Positions 34,748-43,541 of a DNA stretch of 64,000 nt are shown here, piece after piece (positions within the stretch are counted from its first letter, which is position 1; each line of letters begins with the position of its first letter). The stretch is from Saccharicrinis sp050589685. Its GTDB lineage: Bacteria > Bacteroidota > Bacteroidia > Bacteroidales > Marinilabiliaceae. The notes beneath the pieces were generated by a model. The model saw only the letters and a list, made by a program, of their open reading frames with translations, searched no databases and was not told the DNA's origin. The DNA is taken from NCBI RefSeq assembly GCF_050589685.1, contig NZ_JBNGOS010000003.1, positions 62,001-126,000 of the forward strand. Direction: 5' to 3'. Position numbers and translations under genes: made by a program.

Positions 34748-35389
34748 TTATTTCTTCCGAATAACAAATATGCCATCCCGAAAAGGAAATATTACTTTCT
34801 CTACCCGGTCATCCTCCTTTACCATTCGGTTAAACTCCAGGATGCCCAGCGTATACGTGTCGTTTACATCCAAAGGTTCCGTCACCTTGCCGTCCCACAA
34901 AACATTATCGGCCAGGATATACCCTCCGGGATTCAGCATATCAAACACTTGCCTGTAATATTGGGGATATTGCCTTTTATCCCCATCCATAAATACCAGA
35001 TCATATTTTTTATTCAAGGACGGCATTATTTCCAATGCATCGCCAATGTGCATTTTAATTTTATGGGCCAAGCCCGATTTATCAAAGAATGATTGTGTAA
35101 AGGGTTCTATCTCATCGTCAATGTCGATGGTGTCAACAAATCCATCTTCCGGCAATGTTTGGGCCATACAAATACAGGAGTATCCGGTAAAAGTGCCGAT
35201 CTCCAGGATTTGCTTTGGCCTGATCATCCTGCAAATCATCTTTAAAATTTGCCCTTGCAAATGCCCCGAGAGCATTCGCGGTCGTAGAATATGAAGGTGG
35301 GTTTTCCGGTTGAGCTCATATAAAAGTTCGTCCTCCTTGTTTATATGTTCTAAGATATAATTCTCTAATTCTATGTTTTGATTGAACAT
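34748..35389 (-). CDS. SAM-dependent O-methyltransferase
   Basis: A 213-residue class I methyltransferase of the cation-dependent O-methyltransferase family (catechol-OMT-like). LEIGTFTGYSCICMAQ is motif I binding SAM, VDTIDIDDEIEPF motif II, and YDLVFMDGDKRQYPQYY holds the metal-binding Asp residues. ILADNVLWDGKV is the later metal-binding motif. The acceptor is unknown; a small phenolic or other hydroxyl compound is expected. Its gene begins three bases after the M16 peptidase stop, so the two are co-transcribed, though no functional link is obvious. Confidence 0.92.
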   Translation of the reverse strand: MFNQNIELENYILEHINKEDELLYELNRKTHLHILRPRMLSGHLQGQILKMICRMIRPKQILEIGTFTGYSCICMAQTLPEDGFVDTIDIDDEIEPFTQSFFDKSGLAHKIKMHIGDALEIMPSLNKKYDLVFMDGDKRQYPQYYRQVFDMLNPGGYILADNVLWDGKVTEPLDVNDTYTLGILEFNRMVKEDDRVEKVIFPFRDGIFVIRKK

Positions 35390-35392
35390 GTT

Positions 35393-36613
35393 CTACAAAT
35401 AAATAAGTTGCGACATCTCATCTGGATTAAGGCATTCATTGGATATTTGCAAAAGATCGGAAGCGGTAAGCTTATCTATCTTATTGTAGATATATTCCAA
35501 AGTATCCACCTTATTGTACAGCAGATAACTCTTACCCAGATTCAACATTAAGTTCTCCTTGTTTTCGGACGAGATAGCGATTTGACCTTTAAGTTGACGC
35601 TTTGCCTTATGAAGCTGCAGGGTCCCCAGTCCTTTATTGCGAAGCATATTGAGTTCGGCAATAACGATTTTAAGGCTTTTGTCCACATTTTTTTTATCCG
35701 TTCCAAAATAAACCGAGAATACACCCGTACCGTAAAACGCAGTATAGGACGACTCAATATTATAAGCTATTCCTCGTTTTTCGCGCAGGGACATATTCAG
35801 CCTGCTGTTCATTCCCGGGCCACCCAACAAATTGTTTAAAAGGTGTAAGCCTAGTCGTTTGGGATGATTATAATCATAGGCAGTGCCGCCTATCACGACA
35901 TGACTTTGGTAGGTATCCTTATCCACTCGCACAATCTTAGGAGAATGCTTTAATATGGGCTTCCTCTTTATCATTCTTCTATTCTCAGGAATCTCACCAA
36001 AATATTTTTCCGCCAACCTCACTACCATTTTGAAGTCATGCTTTCCAACAGAGCAAAAAACCATTTGGTCGGTATGGTAGTTGTTTTGGATAAATCTAAA
36101 TATATCTTTGCGCGTAAAATACTTCAATGCTTCCGGTGTTCCCAGGATATTTCTTCCAATTGGGTGATCAGGATAAAGCAACTCCTCAAAATCATCGAAT
36201 ATCAGTTCTGCCGGAGAGTCTTTGTACGAATTTATTTCGTCAATGATAACTTCCTTTTCCTTGATCAATTCCTTGTCGGGAAACACCGAATGAAAAGTGA
36301 TATCGGCAATCAGCTCCATCGACCTTTCATAATCTTCCTTTAAATACGTGGCATAAATGCAAGTTTCCTCTTTTGTGGTATAGGCGTTTAGTTCGCCTCC
36401 CACATCCTCCAAACGGCTCAACACATGAAATGCCTTGCGTTTTTTTGTGCCTTTAAAAACAACATGTTCAATAAAATGAGCCATGCCATGTTCGTTCTCA
36501 CCCTCATCTCTGGAACCCGCATTGATAATTATCCCGCAATAACCGACTTCGCTGTTTTCGGGCTTGTGAATTATTCTGATTCCATTATTTAGTGTATGTC
36601 TATAAAATTCCAT
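35393..36613 (-). CDS. M16 family zinc peptidase
   Basis: From ATG 36613 the protein has 406 residues, the length of one processing-peptidase-type subunit. The inverted zinc motif HFIEHVVFKG (HxxEH) is near residue 45, with the distal Glu in the AYTTKEETCIYATYLKED region. No signal peptide is apparent from this start; the longer frame to 36649 does not improve it. Such proteins (PqqL/YmxG/MPP-beta type) degrade peptides; in Bacteroidota this form appears cytoplasmic. It is followed after three bases by the O-methyltransferase gene. The substrate is unknown. Confidence 0.92.
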   Translation of the reverse strand: MEFYRHTLNNGIRIIHKPENSEVGYCGIIINAGSRDEGENEHGMAHFIEHVVFKGTKKRKAFHVLSRLEDVGGELNAYTTKEETCIYATYLKEDYERSMELIADITFHSVFPDKELIKEKEVIIDEINSYKDSPAELIFDDFEELLYPDHPIGRNILGTPEALKYFTRKDIFRFIQNNYHTDQMVFCSVGKHDFKMVVRLAEKYFGEIPENRRMIKRKPILKHSPKIVRVDKDTYQSHVVIGGTAYDYNHPKRLGLHLLNNLLGGPGMNSRLNMSLREKRGIAYNIESSYTAFYGTGVFSVYFGTDKKNVDKSLKIVIAELNMLRNKGLGTLQLHKAKRQLKGQIAISSENKENLMLNLGKSYLLYNKVDTLEYIYNKIDKLTASDLLQISNECLNPDEMSQLIYL

Positions 36614-36700
36614 AAAAAAATATTGGAGTGCAAAAGTACTAAAGAACAACGTATTTCAATGCCCTCGTCGCCAAAATTAAATGATAATTTTAAAAATGGT

Positions 36701-36730
36701 TTTGAAGAAAAAAATCTTTGTGTATATTTG
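36701..36730 (+). promoter_or_regulatory. Promoter of the tRNA-Phe genes
   Basis: TTTG (36701-36704), an 18-base spacer and TATATTTG (36723-36730) match the Bacteroidota consensus, about 60 bases before the first tRNA. Confidence 0.65.
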
Positions 36731-36789
36731 CACCGCCTTAAGCGAAAATGCACTTCTACTGAAAGCGGTAGAAAGAACTAAATAATGAA

Positions 36790-36862
36790 GGTACCATAGC
36801 TCAGTAGGTAGAGCAATGGACTGAAAATCCATGTGTCCCTGGTTCGATCCCAGGTGGTACCA
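36790..36862 (+). tRNA. tRNA-Phe (GAA)
   Basis: A complete cloverleaf: acceptor GGTACCA/TGGTACC, anticodon stem ATGGA/TCCAT around CTGAAAA giving anticodon GAA, and T-arm CCTGG-TTCGATC-CCAGG. Discriminator A is present and CCA is not encoded. It is 119 bases from an almost identical copy. Confidence 0.97.
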
Positions 36863-36908
36863 CATTAAAATATAAATTCTGAATAAAAACAGACCTCAAG
36901 AAACAAGG

Positions 36909-36981
36909 GGTGCCATAGCTCAGTAGGTAGAGCAATGGACTGAAAATCCATGTGTCCCTGGTTCGATCCCAGGTGGCACCA
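36909..36981 (+). tRNA. tRNA-Phe (GAA), second copy
   Basis: Identical to the first copy in the anticodon and T arms, with anticodon GAA. The acceptor stem is GGTGCCA/TGGCACC, so one A-T pair of the first copy is a G-C pair here, a two-sided compensated change. A terminator follows. Confidence 0.97.
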
Positions 36982-36989
36982 CCCTTAAA

Positions 36990-37020
36990 AGCCGATAGAA
37001 GAAATTCTCTCGGCTTTTTT
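36990..37020 (+). terminator. Terminator of the tRNA-Phe transcript
   Basis: AGCCGATAGAA, loop GAAA, TTCTCTCGGCT forms an 11-position stem with one mismatch followed by seven T residues. Confidence 0.85.
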
Positions 37021-37140
37021 TATGACTTTTTTAAAAAATATTATCTCCCAAAAGCATATTCCTGTCCATTCCTTATTAACTTTATCATTGCAGGTTGAAA
37101 ATCGCACCGGCCATCAATATTTTGCAAATTATTAAAGTAT

Positions 37141-37917
37141 ATGAAAAGATTGGTAAGACATGCAGGTAATTTATTAAACTCGTTCCATAAAAACCTGCAA
37201 AAATCGAATCGCTATACGGACAAAAAGGATATTCATAATTTAAGGCTTGATTTAAAACAAATATTTGCCCTGTTGAAAGTGCTTGATTTATGTATGGGGA
37301 ATATTTCGAAAGACTTTTATAAATCGGTCAAGACAGTCCATAAACTGTTTAAGCTCACAGGGATTATCCGCGACAACCAACTTATATTAAAAAGAGCCAA
37401 ACAGACGCTGCCCTTTAAGCCGTATAAAACTGTTAAACGAATAACCGATAAAAACATAAAAAAAGCCAGCCAGGCATTGGAGGAAAGTTTGGAACAAATA
37501 AACATAAAACAGGTTCGCCAGGATTTAATTTTAGGATTTAAGGAAACACTGCACGTAAGAGCTGATATGGTTATTCATCATTTGAAACACCGTATTAATA
37601 GGGATGAAAAAAAGATATCTAAAGAATTGGCCCAAAAAGAAACCGATTTCCATTTGATACGACGTTTGGTCAAGGAACAGTTTTTTTTGTTGGTTACACT
37701 TAAAGAGGTGTTCGGCGTAAATGTTGGATATTCAAAAGTTGCCCATAAAGAAAAATTAGGCAAAGATTTAGGGGAGTGGCATGACTGGGTGGTTTGTAAA
37801 AGTAAAATAGAAGAATGGGATGTCGGTTTAGACGATGTCTGGTGGAAGTTAATTGCAGATCAACCAGAAAAGATTTTAAAGCGTACACTAAAAAATCATT
37901 TGCTTCATGTTTCGTAG
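37141..37917 (+). CDS. CHAD domain protein
   Basis: A 258-residue, very basic, all-helical protein. DIHNLRLDLKQIFALLKVLD is the first conserved His/Arg/Lys helix of CHAD domains, GIIRDNQLILKRA the second, and LGKDLGEWHDWVVCKSKIEEW the matching pair in the second half, so both pseudo-symmetric halves are present. CHAD domains bind inorganic polyphosphate through their basic surface. No CYTH phosphatase domain is fused or adjacent, nor is a polyphosphate kinase gene in the window. A role in polyphosphate granules or storage is known for the family; here it is inferred. Confidence 0.8.
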   Translation: MKRLVRHAGNLLNSFHKNLQKSNRYTDKKDIHNLRLDLKQIFALLKVLDLCMGNISKDFYKSVKTVHKLFKLTGIIRDNQLILKRAKQTLPFKPYKTVKRITDKNIKKASQALEESLEQINIKQVRQDLILGFKETLHVRADMVIHHLKHRINRDEKKISKELAQKETDFHLIRRLVKEQFFLLVTLKEVFGVNVGYSKVAHKEKLGKDLGEWHDWVVCKSKIEEWDVGLDDVWWKLIADQPEKILKRTLKNHLLHVS

Positions 37918-37952
37918 GGGAAAGTTTTTATAAGTGTTGCAATCAAAAAATA

Positions 37953-37999
37953 TACCGAACGGGTTCGCACCGCACATGTTGAAACATATCCGTTCGGTA
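37953..37999. terminator. Convergent hairpin between CHAD and DUF3857 genes
   Basis: TACCGAACGG and CCGTTCGGTA pair perfectly over ten positions; the loop contains a second small stem, ATGTT/AACAT. It lies between two convergent genes and probably acts as a bidirectional terminator, although T-tracts are weak. Confidence 0.5.
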
Positions 38000-38039
38000 A
38001 TTCCGTTAAATAACACGATTCTCAGATCTAACTAATGAC

Positions 38040-39992
38040 CTATTTCTGAGCGACCTCCTGGTCTTTGACGATCACAATTTTCTGGTTAAGTTTTTCAATC
38101 ACCTTATTAAACAATCTTTTTAGTTCAGGATAAGTTGCTGCCGCAAAAACGGGTTTCTTAAGTTTAATGGTAGCGCGGATTAACACTTTATTATCACCTG
38201 ATTTTTTCGCATTAAAAATCATTTGGGTGTTTTCGCTATTGTTTGAATAAGCCTCAGGTAATTGTTCGATTTGATAACCGGTTGGAATTTCTATTTCGGC
38301 TTGGTAACTCTCCGAGATCGGGTAAACGATATCTATGGCCAGTTCTCTTTTTTCTTGTTTAAAGGGGTTAGTCTGGTTGGGTAACTTAAGGAATGGCGCA
38401 AAAATAATATGACCATCAATATTGTCTACTTCGCTCTTAAATGTAAAATCATATTGGAATATCTTAGAATTGTCATCTATATCCATAACGGATAAATCTT
38501 TGGTGAGATCAAGCCCTTTATCTTTTAATTTGTTGACAAATTCGTCCTTATCCCTGTTGTATTTTTTACGTTCCGAAACAGAGGTGTGGCCGCTGTTACG
38601 TATATGTCCAAACCCTTCAATTAGATTGGTTTCGGGGTTTAGGGCATATTTCATGGTGGTTGATGTCATAGAGGCAGCTATGCTGCGTACATGAACCCAG
38701 GCTTCGCTATCTTCTTTAACGATGTAACCTTTGCCATTATAACAGCGGGCTGGTATCATATTGTTGGGACAGTATGCATCTGTTGCATCCAACAGTTTTT
38801 GTTTTCCATCAATGGTAGCCAATATAATTACATTGTTAAAAAGGTCCGAGAAAGGAAATTGGTCGCTAACCTTGCCGTGATCACGGGTGCTAATAATGAC
38901 AGGTTCGGCTTTTATTCCTATTCCCCTTAGTATACCGAGCGCCATTAAGTTAATGTTGGCCGTATTGCCTGTTTTTTCCTTGGTAAACTCCTTAATGGTT
39001 TTTGATGCCCATTTGTTGGTATAACCATTGGGTTTAAAATTCGCTTTCATGTGGTTTAACACTACATTTAACTTCTCTTGCTCGGGTTTGTCAATAAGAT
39101 GGGCAAATTGCTTGCTACCTATTTTTTCGCTTTTACCAATGTATTTACCAAAACCCTGACTGTCTAAAAATTCCTTTGAAAGGTCGGGCCAGGTGGTCAT
39201 GTATTTTTTCGTGTAACCGCTGGGATAATTAATTTCAGATAATTGGAAATCGATTTTTTGTATATAATCTTCTCTCGATGAAATGTAAGATTCGTCTTTG
39301 AATGATGGTATATTTTTCATTCCAAATTTATAATTCATATCATTAAAAATCATCCCGGCAAAAGTACGGTCGTTAAAAGATTCTTTGTTTTCAAAAACAT
39401 CAAACCTCGAAAACCCTTGAGCCCTATAAGTATAAGTGTAAAAGGGAGTCATATTAACCCGGTACTCGCTGTAAATGGTTGGTATGTCGGACTGAAACTC
39501 CCAATCTGGCAAATGCATAAAATAAGGTGTGCGGATACTGTAGCTGTATTCAATAACACAACCCTCCTTAACGTTAGGCAAGGTAAACTTTTTACGATAC
39601 CAGTATTTATTGATGGGTTCTTTAAATATTTGATTCTTGTCAAGGTGAGTGACTTCTAATTTAGTTCCATCATAATTGTATGTAGCAGCTTTAATATCAT
39701 CAACTGTCTCTAAGTCACTATCTCCAATGTACAGCTCTATCTCCACTTCGGCCTGGTCAAACGCTGATTCTTTAAATATTTTAACTCTTTTATGACGTTG
39801 GTAACTAATGTAAAAACTTCTATCACCTTTCAAGAATTCAGTTTTCCCTTTATCAAAGATGACAACAGCCGGGGCATCTGGTTCAAATTCACATTGGGTT
39901 AATTTCATGCCGGAATCCCCTTCCTGACCGATGAGGTTTTGAAAAGAGAAAAAACAAATAAAATGTAGTAGTAATAGGGCTAACTTTTTCAT
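38040..39992 (-). CDS. DUF3857/transglutaminase-like protein without catalytic residues
   Basis: A 650-residue exported protein (signal peptide ending NLIGQE) with a DUF3857 domain at about 45-230, a transglutaminase-like domain at about 300-410 and a C-terminal beta domain. Aligned with its neighbour, the catalytic Cys is Thr344 (TGNTANINLM) and the His is Asn387 (SDLFNNVII); only Asp402 (LLDATD) remains, so it is unlikely to be an active transglutaminase or protease. It starts 13 bases before the end of the gap after the paralogous gene and is co-transcribed with it. It may have a binding or scaffolding role in the envelope. Function is unknown. Confidence 0.85.
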   Translation of the reverse strand: MKKLALLLLHFICFFSFQNLIGQEGDSGMKLTQCEFEPDAPAVVIFDKGKTEFLKGDRSFYISYQRHKRVKIFKESAFDQAEVEIELYIGDSDLETVDDIKAATYNYDGTKLEVTHLDKNQIFKEPINKYWYRKKFTLPNVKEGCVIEYSYSIRTPYFMHLPDWEFQSDIPTIYSEYRVNMTPFYTYTYRAQGFSRFDVFENKESFNDRTFAGMIFNDMNYKFGMKNIPSFKDESYISSREDYIQKIDFQLSEINYPSGYTKKYMTTWPDLSKEFLDSQGFGKYIGKSEKIGSKQFAHLIDKPEQEKLNVVLNHMKANFKPNGYTNKWASKTIKEFTKEKTGNTANINLMALGILRGIGIKAEPVIISTRDHGKVSDQFPFSDLFNNVIILATIDGKQKLLDATDAYCPNNMIPARCYNGKGYIVKEDSEAWVHVRSIAASMTSTTMKYALNPETNLIEGFGHIRNSGHTSVSERKKYNRDKDEFVNKLKDKGLDLTKDLSVMDIDDNSKIFQYDFTFKSEVDNIDGHIIFAPFLKLPNQTNPFKQEKRELAIDIVYPISESYQAEIEIPTGYQIEQLPEAYSNNSENTQMIFNAKKSGDNKVLIRATIKLKKPVFAAATYPELKRLFNKVIEKLNQKIVIVKDQEVAQK

Positions 39993-40004
39993 TTTGTTGG
40001 GGTT

Positions 40005-41837
40005 TTAAAAGGTGATTAATGTTTTTTGCTGATCTAATCTGCATGCTTTGGAAACAAATTCATAAAAGTTTTCATATTTTCCAATGTCATATAGGTTTTG
40101 ATTTAACTGGAATGTTCTGGTTATTATCAATTCATTGTCTTTTATCGTAAAATCCCGTCGGTACACACCAAATTCAGAATTGACCTCTTCGGTAGTTAAG
40201 CCCTTGACCAGTGCTATGTTTTTATCAAAAGCGTAGATTATTGTATCGCATTTATTAACCGGATAATACACAAAAATATCACTCTTTCTTTCTTCTATTG
40301 GAGTAAGTTTATAGTTGATTGCTTTAAATGGGCTTAACAATATACTGTTGCCCAGTTTTTCGGTTATTTGAAGTGAGTTGCCGTTTAGCTTAATATTTAA
40401 ATAGGTTGAATCTCTATTCGCTCGCTCAATTTCAACACTTTGGATATCGGCATTGTGCGAGAAATTAACATTATCGACATACGCCTTTTTGTCGTTAGGT
40501 GACAAGTTGGTGTCAAAGCCTTTGAAATAATCATATTTCCTGCCTTTCAATTTCCCGCTTGAGTTGAAGGTTACGTTTTTATTAATGTTGATTTTGGTCA
40601 TATAGCTTTCGAGTGCATCCGCTAAACTGTGCTTTGGGGTTTGTACCAGCTGACTGGTGTTTGGCAGGTTGAAAAGGGCCAGTCTGTTCTGCGAACTTGC
40701 GCCGATATAATTAAATGGTGCCGTTTTGTCGGTGCACTCCAGCCAGATAGTGTCACGATTCATAGGAACCGATAAAATCACATGGTTGGCATGTTCCGAA
40801 GGAAAATCTTTTTTCACTCTCCTGGGTTTAATGTCCGCGTAAATAGTAGTGTAAACGGATTCTATACCTACTTCTTTCAGCAAGGCTTTCATGTAATTGG
40901 TCAGCGCCTTGCAGTCTCCATAACGATTGATACAAACATATGACGCAGGGTAAGGAAGGTGTCCGCCTATATCCAACGAAACATTGATGTAACGCGTATT
41001 ATCCTGCAAGTAATGATACAAAGCCCTGGTTTTTTCGAGATCGCTGTCCATGCTATCGGTAAGTTGATAAACGATATTTTTTTCTTTCTCAGTAAGTGAA
41101 TCAAGTCCTTCAATTAAATTGCATTCCCAATTACCCAAATCCTTCCAGGTATTACTTTTGCCATCCACCCCATAATGGAAATCTTCGGCCATGACTATTA
41201 CATAAGGATTTACATCATAAAAATCGGGCGAAAATGATTCTTCTTTATTAGCCGTGAAATTTTTAACTCTCCAATTGTAGGTGGTGGTCTCTTCTTCGTG
41301 ACGGATTTCGGCCGGTTGTGTTTTTTGCTCGTAAAGCCTGATATCCAACCCCCTGGGAACTTCAACATGTAAAGAGGCAGTGTTCACTTTAAGCTTTTTG
41401 TTAAAAATAGGCGTCCAATGAGTAAGTGAAATATAATTTTTCGTGACGTATTTATAACTGTATTTAAGAATATAAGGATAGCTGGTATGTATGAGTTTAA
41501 AGGATAAAAGCCTGTCGTCGGAATGAAAATTACTGTAGCTCCAGGGAGTTTCTATTTGAATGTCTTTCTTTTTAAGTTTTCGAATTTCATTGCCGGATAA
41601 ATCATAAATACATGCTTCCAGATCTTCAACTTTGTTGTTTTCGGAAAACGGAATAGAAACTTCCGCATATTCGGTACCTGCACCATTGTTTATTTGGAGT
41701 TCGAGACTTAATATTTCGGTAACTTTTTTTCCGTTAAACCTAACTTTCGTATCGTAACTACAAACTTTGCAGTTTGTACTTTGACAGAAAGCGGTTAATG
41801 AAATAGTTATTAGTAGGATTAGGCAAAGTACTCTCAT
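40005..41837 (-). CDS. DUF3857/transglutaminase-like protein with intact Cys-His-Asp
   Basis: A 610-residue exported protein (signal peptide ending TAFCQ) with a DUF3857 domain at about 35-215 and a transglutaminase-like domain at about 260-375. The catalytic triad is present: Cys309 in NRYGDCKALT, His352 in HANHVILSV and Asp370 in WLECTD. A C-terminal beta domain follows. Relatives act as transglutaminases or cysteine proteases, but no reaction is known for this Bacteroidota group. It is the first gene of a two-gene operon with a catalytically degenerate paralogue, which suggests the pair may form a complex. Location is probably periplasmic. Confidence 0.87.
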   Translation of the reverse strand: MRVLCLILLITISLTAFCQSTNCKVCSYDTKVRFNGKKVTEILSLELQINNGAGTEYAEVSIPFSENNKVEDLEACIYDLSGNEIRKLKKKDIQIETPWSYSNFHSDDRLLSFKLIHTSYPYILKYSYKYVTKNYISLTHWTPIFNKKLKVNTASLHVEVPRGLDIRLYEQKTQPAEIRHEEETTTYNWRVKNFTANKEESFSPDFYDVNPYVIVMAEDFHYGVDGKSNTWKDLGNWECNLIEGLDSLTEKEKNIVYQLTDSMDSDLEKTRALYHYLQDNTRYINVSLDIGGHLPYPASYVCINRYGDCKALTNYMKALLKEVGIESVYTTIYADIKPRRVKKDFPSEHANHVILSVPMNRDTIWLECTDKTAPFNYIGASSQNRLALFNLPNTSQLVQTPKHSLADALESYMTKININKNVTFNSSGKLKGRKYDYFKGFDTNLSPNDKKAYVDNVNFSHNADIQSVEIERANRDSTYLNIKLNGNSLQITEKLGNSILLSPFKAINYKLTPIEERKSDIFVYYPVNKCDTIIYAFDKNIALVKGLTTEEVNSEFGVYRRDFTIKDNELIITRTFQLNQNLYDIGKYENFYEFVSKACRLDQQKTLITF

Positions 41838-42031
41838 TATTTTTAAATGTTAAGGTAATTATTTATTTATAACAATCATATTTTTTGACATAAGGAATAT
41901 TGTAACTATTAAACCTAACTTTCACAACAAAAACAATAATAAATTATGAATCATTTATTTATGACATCCTGCAATAAACTAATTAATTGTTTGGGCTGTT
42001 GTGCTTAAGAAAAACTTAAAACCAACGCATC

Positions 42032-43324
42032 ATGAAAACTTTGATTCCCTTCCTTATTTTCTGTGTTTTTATTTCCAGTTGTAAAGTCTACGAAAAAGTC
42101 CCCAGCGTTCGTTTTCAAGGGCCTAAGATAGAAAGTGTGCAGACTGGCCCTGAGCTTAAAGAATTGAAATTGAATGTTAATTTGCGCTTTCTGTTTACCA
42201 ATCCACTAAATATGGATATTGTAATTCCTGCGCACGACTTTAATCTGAAGATTAACAACAAACCATTTGTAGCCGATGTTAAATCGGTGGAGAGTTTTGT
42301 GCTGAAGGGCAAAACCGAATTAATGAAGCCGTATAATTTTGAGATTGCATTGAACCAGGAAACGCTGCAAAGTTTACATGTGTTGGGCAGGGACAATTAT
42401 CTTGAATTTTTAGCGGATGTTAAAATTGATTTGGCCGATTATGGTATCAAAATACCTACCATTTTTGGAAGGCAAGTCCTCCGAAACCACACCTTAACAT
42501 TTAGTTATGGTGACACATTGCGTTTCCCATTAATGCCTGAAATCCGTAAAATAACCAATAAACCGGCCAGGGTGGTTATGCTGGGGGAAATGGAAACCAT
42601 AAATCTGGAGATATACAAAGATGCTTTTGCACCTTTTGTTTCCTCGATAATCGATGCGGAATTTTCCACAAGTTCAGGTTTCGACTTTATACAGCAATTA
42701 GAGGATTTAGGCCTAATGGATGATATAGGCTTTTTTATTTCAGGCTTGGTTTTGCTGCCGGGTACGCCTGATAGCAGAAGAGAACAATGGGAGAATTTTG
42801 TGAGTAAAGTCAAGGATATGGATCCGAGCGGTAAGAATATCATGGATCATTTTGTAAAAACCTATGCTAAACCTGTGGTTGGGAACCAGGTCGTAGCCAA
42901 TTGGAATACTTTTAAACAGCACTGGGGCAATTTTGTAGATGAAGATTTGCTGGTGAGTTATCCGGGCAAGAACATTTATGGTATTAAAGTAGAGATTCCA
43001 TTTAAGATTTATAACCCCAATTATTTTCCGGTTGAGGCTCCGTCATTTTTCAATCATTTTAAATCGGGCAACTGGCAGCCCTTATTGTTCCAGGCTGTTC
43101 CTAAGGACGGTAACACTACTATTAAAGCACGCAGTGACAAAGAGATGAGCCTTACCATGCAATTGGATTGGAGTAAATCAAACGAGGGTATCCTCGATTT
43201 TATCACAGGAAACCCAACCAGTTATAAAATGGAAGGAGAAACTAAGATTGATTTGGGATATGGCCCCATGACTATTGTCTACGAACTTCCATTGGTTCCC
43301 ATTCAGCCGGGAGTGGGTAACTAA
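42032..43324 (+). CDS. LEA14/WHy-like domain lipoprotein
   Basis: A 430-residue lipoprotein (FISSC, Cys17). Two beta-sandwich regions of LEA type 2/WHy style are visible: NVNLRFLFTNPLNMDIVIPAHDFNL early and KVEIPFKIYNPNYFPVEAPSFF late, each with the Asn-Pro turn of the family. The middle (about 170-270) is helical. Water-stress-and-hypersensitive domain proteins are linked to stress tolerance and binding of hydrophobic partners, but bacterial functions are unclear. It is divergent from the DUF3857 pair with a gap of about 194 bases. I regard the family call as probable. Confidence 0.7.
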   Translation: MKTLIPFLIFCVFISSCKVYEKVPSVRFQGPKIESVQTGPELKELKLNVNLRFLFTNPLNMDIVIPAHDFNLKINNKPFVADVKSVESFVLKGKTELMKPYNFEIALNQETLQSLHVLGRDNYLEFLADVKIDLADYGIKIPTIFGRQVLRNHTLTFSYGDTLRFPLMPEIRKITNKPARVVMLGEMETINLEIYKDAFAPFVSSIIDAEFSTSSGFDFIQQLEDLGLMDDIGFFISGLVLLPGTPDSRREQWENFVSKVKDMDPSGKNIMDHFVKTYAKPVVGNQVVANWNTFKQHWGNFVDEDLLVSYPGKNIYGIKVEIPFKIYNPNYFPVEAPSFFNHFKSGNWQPLLFQAVPKDGNTTIKARSDKEMSLTMQLDWSKSNEGILDFITGNPTSYKMEGETKIDLGYGPMTIVYELPLVPIQPGVGN

Positions 43325-43483
43325 TATATTATTTAGCCTAAGCTGAATGAATGGTCTTTGCAAGAAAACTACTTTTTCTTGCAGACACCAAATTAGTAAC
43401 GAAAATTCGATGTGTTCATAATAATTTATTGCCTTGAATCATTGTGGCTTGCCCAGGTTGGCTTAATGAAATGGCAACGATTC

Positions 43484-43512
43484 TTGACATTAGATGATAA
43501 AAAAGGTAAATT
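43484..43512 (+). promoter_or_regulatory. Weak promoter candidate for the subtilase gene
   Basis: TTGACA (43484-43489), a 17-base spacer and TAAATT (43507-43512) lie 30 bases before the subtilase start. It resembles a general sigma-70 form more than the Bacteroidota one. Confidence 0.25.
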
Positions 43513-43541
43513 CTGGAACAGGAAACTTAAAATGAGATGCG

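Noticed and set aside
34742..35092. A 116-codon + strand frame opposite the O-methyltransferase
   Set aside because: Antisense shadow of a clear methyltransferase; no independent support.
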